DNA of 64,000 nucleotides, taken from contig NZ_CP103371.1 in the NCBI RefSeq assembly GCF_024802625.1, positions 1,302,001-1,366,000 of the forward strand, in the 5' to 3' direction. Origin of the DNA: Massilia sp. H6. Its GTDB lineage: Bacteria > Pseudomonadota > Gammaproteobacteria > Burkholderiales > Burkholderiaceae_D. The notes beneath the pieces are model-generated. The model had not been told where the DNA came from, searched no databases, and was given only the letters and a program-made list of their open reading frames with translations. Shown in pieces: positions 60,986 to 64,000 of this stretch (position 1 is its first letter; each line of letters starts with the position of its first letter). A program made the position numbers and the translations under genes.

Positions 60986-61992
60986 CGACGCACCCGATCT
61001 CTCCGGGACTGTGGGCGCTGGCCTGGCGGCGCCTGCGCGCCGACCGCGTCGCGATGGCCGCGCTGGCGGTGGTGGCTGCCTTTCTGCTGATGCTGGTGCT
61101 CTCCAGCCTGGGCCTGGTCGCGGGCGACTGGGAAGACGAAGTGGCCGTCAACTACGCGCCGCCCACGTTCCTGGGCGTCGATGCCGACACCCGCGCGCTG
61201 GCCGCCGCCCAGCTGCCGCGCGCTACCCCGCCCAATGCCTTCGATCCGCTGGCGGCGGAGCTGGCCGAACTCAAGGCCCAGGTCGGTGCCAGCGATGCGC
61301 CGCGCATCAAGGCACTGACGCTGCCCTTCGGAGCCGATAAATGGGGCCATGACGTGCTCAAGAAAACCATCAAGGGCGGCGAGACATCGATCGTGGTCGG
61401 GCTGGTGGCGGCGCTGGTGGCGGTGGCGCTGGGCACGCTGTTCGGCGCGCTGTCGGGCTTTTACGGTGGGGTCGTGGACGACCTGTTCAACTGGTTCTAC
61501 AGCATCTTCACATCGATTCCGTCGATCCTGATGATCCTGACCGTGGCCGCGGTGTTGCAGCAAAAAGGCGTCATGACGATCGTGCTGATCCTCGGCCTGA
61601 CCGGCTGGACCGGGCCCTACCGCCTGATGCGCGCCGAATACATCAAGCACAAGGCGCGCGAATACGTGATGGCGGCCGACGCCATCGGGGCCTCGGCCTG
61701 GCGCCGCATGTTCAGCCACATTCTGCCGAATGTCTCGCACGTGGCGCTGGTGCAGATGTCGATCCTGGTGGTCGGCTTCATTAAGGCCGAAGTGATCTTG
61801 TCCTTCCTTGGGTTTGGGGTGCCGGTTGGCACCGTATCGTGGGGGAGCATGCTCAACGAGGCGCAGAACGAACTCATACTCGGCAAGTGGTGGCAACTGG
61901 CGGCGGCGGCGGGCGCGATGGCGCTGCTGATGACGGCCTTTTCGCTGCTGACCGACGCCCTGCGCGATGCACTGGACCCCAAACTGAAATGA
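60982..61992 (+). CDS. dppC: Peptide/nickel-type ABC transporter permease, DppC-like
   Basis: 336-residue second permease. The N-terminal helix (about 22-45) is followed by an extended periplasmic segment of about 85 residues (LAAAQLPRATPPNAFDPLAAELAELK, split) that is longer than in E. coli DppC. The transport core follows, with GADKWGHDVLKKTIKGGETSIVVGLVAAL (split) and the EAA loop RAEYIKHKAREYVMAADAIGAS. Both neighbours overlap it by 4 bp, so translation is coupled. The extra segment may affect docking of the unseen binding protein. Confidence 0.88.
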   Translation: MTTHPISPGLWALAWRRLRADRVAMAALAVVAAFLLMLVLSSLGLVAGDWEDEVAVNYAPPTFLGVDADTRALAAAQLPRATPPNAFDPLAAELAELKAQVGASDAPRIKALTLPFGADKWGHDVLKKTIKGGETSIVVGLVAALVAVALGTLFGALSGFYGGVVDDLFNWFYSIFTSIPSILMILTVAAVLQQKGVMTIVLILGLTGWTGPYRLMRAEYIKHKAREYVMAADAIGASAWRRMFSHILPNVSHVALVQMSILVVGFIKAEVILSFLGFGVPVGTVSWGSMLNEAQNELILGKWWQLAAAAGAMALLMTAFSLLTDALRDALDPKLK

Positions 61993-63683
61993 CTGCCACC
62001 GATTCCAGCATGTTGCTGCAGGTGCGCAACCTGCGCATCTCGTTTCGCCTTGATCAGCAGCGCAGCGTCGAAGCGGTCAAGGGCATCTCGTTCGACCTGC
62101 CGAGCAACAGCACGGTGGCGCTGGTGGGCGAATCCGGTAGCGGCAAGTCGGTCAGTTCGCTCGCCTTGATGGGCTTGCTGCCGGCGGAGACCACCATCAT
62201 CGATCCGGCGTCGAGCGCGCGCTTCGACGGCCGCGAGCTGTTGGGGATGCCGCTCGCGCAGCGGCGCGCGCTGTGCGGCAAGGAGATCGCCATGATCTTC
62301 CAGGAGCCAATGTCTTCGCTCAATCCGGTGTTCACGGTCGGCTTCCAGATTGGCGAGGTGCTGCGCCAGCACATGGGCATGAGCGCCAGGCAGGCGCGCG
62401 CGCGCACCCTGGCATTGCTGGCCGAAGTCGGGATTCCCGACCCGGCGGCCAAGATCGACGCCTACCCCGGCCAGATGTCGGGCGGCCAGCAGCAGCGCGT
62501 AATGATCGCAATGGCGATCGCCTGCGAGCCGAAACTGCTGATCGCCGACGAGCCGACCACCGCGCTCGACGTCACCATCCAGAAAACCATATTGGCGTTG
62601 ATCGCCGGCCTCCAGAAAAAGCACCGGATGTCGGTCCTGTTCATTACCCACGACCTCGCCCTGGTGGCAGAGATCGCCGACCGCGTGATCGTGATGCGCC
62701 ATGGCGAAGTGCGGGAAGAGGGGCTTGCCGCCCAGGTGTTCGGCGCACCGCGCGATGCCTACACGCGCGCGCTGCTGCACTGCCGCCCGAAGCTTGACGA
62801 GCGGCCCGAGCGCTTGCCGGTCATCGACGATGATTCTGGCCAGGGCGAGCAGGCCGGACTGGTCCTGCCGCAGCGCACCCGCGGCAGCGCGCCGGGCGAC
62901 CAGCCGCTGCTGGTGGTGCGCAAGCTGGCCAAGAGTTTTTACTCGCGCGACGGGTTCTTTAGACAGCGCGAGTTCCAGGCGGTCAAGGATGTGTCGTTCA
63001 CGCTGGCGCGCGGCAAGACCCTGGGCGTGGTGGGCGAATCCGGCTCGGGCAAGACCACCGTCGGCCTGACCCTGCTGCGCCTGCACCGCGCCACCGGCGG
63101 CAGCGCGCTGTTCGAGGGTAAAGACCTGCTGGCCATGTCCGACCGCGAGTTCCAGAGCTACAAGCGGCGTATCCAGATCATTTTTCAGAATCCGTATGCG
63201 TCGCTCAATCCGCGCTTTACGGTGGGACAGATCTTGCTCGAGCCGATGCGCATCCACCGGATTGGCGCCTGCGACAGCGAGCGCAGCGCCATGGCCCAGC
63301 AATTACTGGAGCGGGTCGGCCTGCCGGCGGGAGCCTTGCAGCGCTACCCGCACGAGTTTTCCGGCGGCCAGCGCCAGCGCATCGCGATCGCGCGCTGCCT
63401 GACCATGAAGCCGGACATCCTGGTCTGCGACGAATCGGTGTCGGCGCTGGATGTCTCGGTGCAGGCCCAGGTGCTCAATCTGCTGCAAGACCTGCAGGAC
63501 GAATACGGCATGAGTTACCTGTTCATTTCGCATGACCTGTCGGTGGTGAAGTACATCGCCGACCAGGTCATGGTGATGCACCAGGGCAGCGTGGTCGAAA
63601 CGGCCGATTCGGACGAACTGTACCGCAATCCCCAGCACCCCTATACACGGGCATTACTGGCGGCGATACCGCGCGGCCTGTAG
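61989..63683 (+). CDS. Peptide ABC transporter ATP-binding protein, DppD-DppF fusion
   Basis: 564-residue protein with two complete ATPase domains in one chain. Domain 1: Walker A GESGSGKS (47-54), signature MSGGQQQR (near 163), Walker B LLIADEPTTALD. Domain 2: Walker A GESGSGKT (near 349), signature FSGGQRQR (near 457), Walker B ILVCDESVSALD. Each ends in the peptide-transporter C-terminal motif (RDAYTRALLHCRP; QHPYTRALLAAIP). It replaces separate DppD and DppF subunits, as in YejF-like systems. The start overlaps dppC by 4 bp. Last gene of the operon. Confidence 0.92.
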   Translation: MTATDSSMLLQVRNLRISFRLDQQRSVEAVKGISFDLPSNSTVALVGESGSGKSVSSLALMGLLPAETTIIDPASSARFDGRELLGMPLAQRRALCGKEIAMIFQEPMSSLNPVFTVGFQIGEVLRQHMGMSARQARARTLALLAEVGIPDPAAKIDAYPGQMSGGQQQRVMIAMAIACEPKLLIADEPTTALDVTIQKTILALIAGLQKKHRMSVLFITHDLALVAEIADRVIVMRHGEVREEGLAAQVFGAPRDAYTRALLHCRPKLDERPERLPVIDDDSGQGEQAGLVLPQRTRGSAPGDQPLLVVRKLAKSFYSRDGFFRQREFQAVKDVSFTLARGKTLGVVGESGSGKTTVGLTLLRLHRATGGSALFEGKDLLAMSDREFQSYKRRIQIIFQNPYASLNPRFTVGQILLEPMRIHRIGACDSERSAMAQQLLERVGLPAGALQRYPHEFSGGQRQRIAIARCLTMKPDILVCDESVSALDVSVQAQVLNLLQDLQDEYGMSYLFISHDLSVVKYIADQVMVMHQGSVVETADSDELYRNPQHPYTRALLAAIPRGL

Positions 63684-63701
63684 CGAAGATGGGGTGCGTA
63701 G

Positions 63702-63714
63702 GTAGTTCGACTAC
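63702..63714. promoter_or_regulatory. HexR-like palindrome 1 upstream of glk
   Basis: GTAGT-TCG-ACTAC, 5-bp arms around a 3-bp centre. The geometry equals that of palindrome 2 (GTAAT-N3-ATTAC). Confidence 0.45.
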
Positions 63715-63787
63715 TTGAGCGCTTGGCTAGCCGCCCGTGTCAATTCCCGAGGCATCGCCGACTATGTACCTAAACTACAGAAATAAC

Positions 63788-63804
63788 TTGTAATAGCATT
63801 ACAA
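63788..63804. promoter_or_regulatory. HexR-like palindrome 2 upstream of glk
   Basis: TTGTAAT-AGC-ATTACAA is a perfect 7-3-7 dyad that fits the known HexR pattern (TGTARTNNNAYTACA type). It lies 40 bp before the glucokinase start, where HexR sites control sugar-catabolism genes in other proteobacteria. Confidence 0.62.
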
Positions 63805-63843
63805 AGTTTAGTAAGCTTGGTCATCGCCTTTTGATTTATTGCA

Positions 63844-64000
63844 ATGACCGATTTCTCTTCCCACCTTGCCTCAACAACGCCTGCCCATGCGGGCGGCGTG
63901 CGCCTGCTCGCCGATATCGGCGGCACCAACGCCCGTTTCGCGCTGGAGCCTGCGCCGGGCCGCTTCGCGGCGATCGAGGTGCTGTCCTGCAATGACCATG
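63844..64000 (+). CDS. glk: Glucokinase (only the first 52 codons in the window)
   Basis: The visible N-terminus has a short polar lead ([18 protein letters not shown]) and then the phosphate-binding motif [14 protein letters not shown] of the bacterial glucokinase family, followed by EVLSCNDH. The enzyme phosphorylates glucose with ATP. The rest is outside the window, so it cannot be told whether it is a stand-alone enzyme or the Glk-RpiR fusion known in some Burkholderiales. The start ATG at 63844 is the first in frame. Two HexR-like palindromes upstream suggest control by a phosphosugar-responsive regulator. Confidence 0.85.
   Translation, partial: MTDFSSHLASTTPAHAGGVRLLADIGGTNARFALEPAPGRFAAIEVLSCNDH

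Overview
The window is a GC-rich betaproteobacterial chromosome segment, most like Oxalobacteraceae of the Massilia/Telluria/Duganella type. The evidence is gene content: an intracellular PHB depolymerase with a Cys nucleophile, a glnA-(DUF4124)-ntrB-ntrC block, a glnE / yhdP-nit-tldD-aroG block, and a very large load of TonB-dependent receptors (TBDRs). I see no rRNA, tRNA, CRISPR array or prophage.

Layout. 1-2.6 kb: the truncated phaZ gene, then a complete IS1595-family element (1446-2541) flanked by an 8-bp target duplication. 2.6-8.5 kb: fdxA and a ferredoxin-NADP reductase, an M4-like metallopeptidase translationally coupled to an emfourin-type inhibitor, a small PHA-system protein, an acyl-CoA-binding protein, an FKBP isomerase and an EI24 membrane protein. 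8.8-15.2 kb: a divergent class A penicillin-binding protein, a secreted CocE/NonD hydrolase, a hypothetical protein and a rhodanese. 15.2-20.3 kb: the nitrogen-assimilation block, with a sigma-54 promoter and paired NtrC sites in front of glnA. 20.4-23.9 kb: corA, rhtA and a COG2509-type flavoprotein. 24.3-45.2 kb: five large TBDR genes interleaved with rsmE, tkt, gap and map. 45.4-56.7 kb: glnE, then divergently yhdP-nit-tldD-aroG; aroG is preceded by a Phe/Tyr-rich leader peptide and an attenuator, and two 122-bp MITE-like repeats lie between nit and tldD. 56.8-63.7 kb: a sixth TBDR (minus strand) and a dppB-dppC-dppDF peptide ABC transporter operon without a binding protein. The window ends in the first 52 codons of glucokinase, whose upstream region carries two HexR-like palindromes.

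How the parts fit. GlnA, NtrB, NtrC and GlnE form the nitrogen-control circuit (synthesis, sensing, activation and adenylylation of glutamine synthetase). Tkt, Gap and Glk belong to central carbon metabolism. PhaZ, the small PHA-system protein and perhaps the acyl-CoA-binding protein touch carbon storage. The six TBDRs plus the peptide ABC transporter suggest scavenging of polymer fragments, but no substrate can be assigned from sequence alone.

The most interesting points are the aroG leader/attenuator, the peptidase-emfourin pair, the operator-like dyads over several TBDR promoters, the paired HexR-like sites at glk, and the 122-bp repeat pair.
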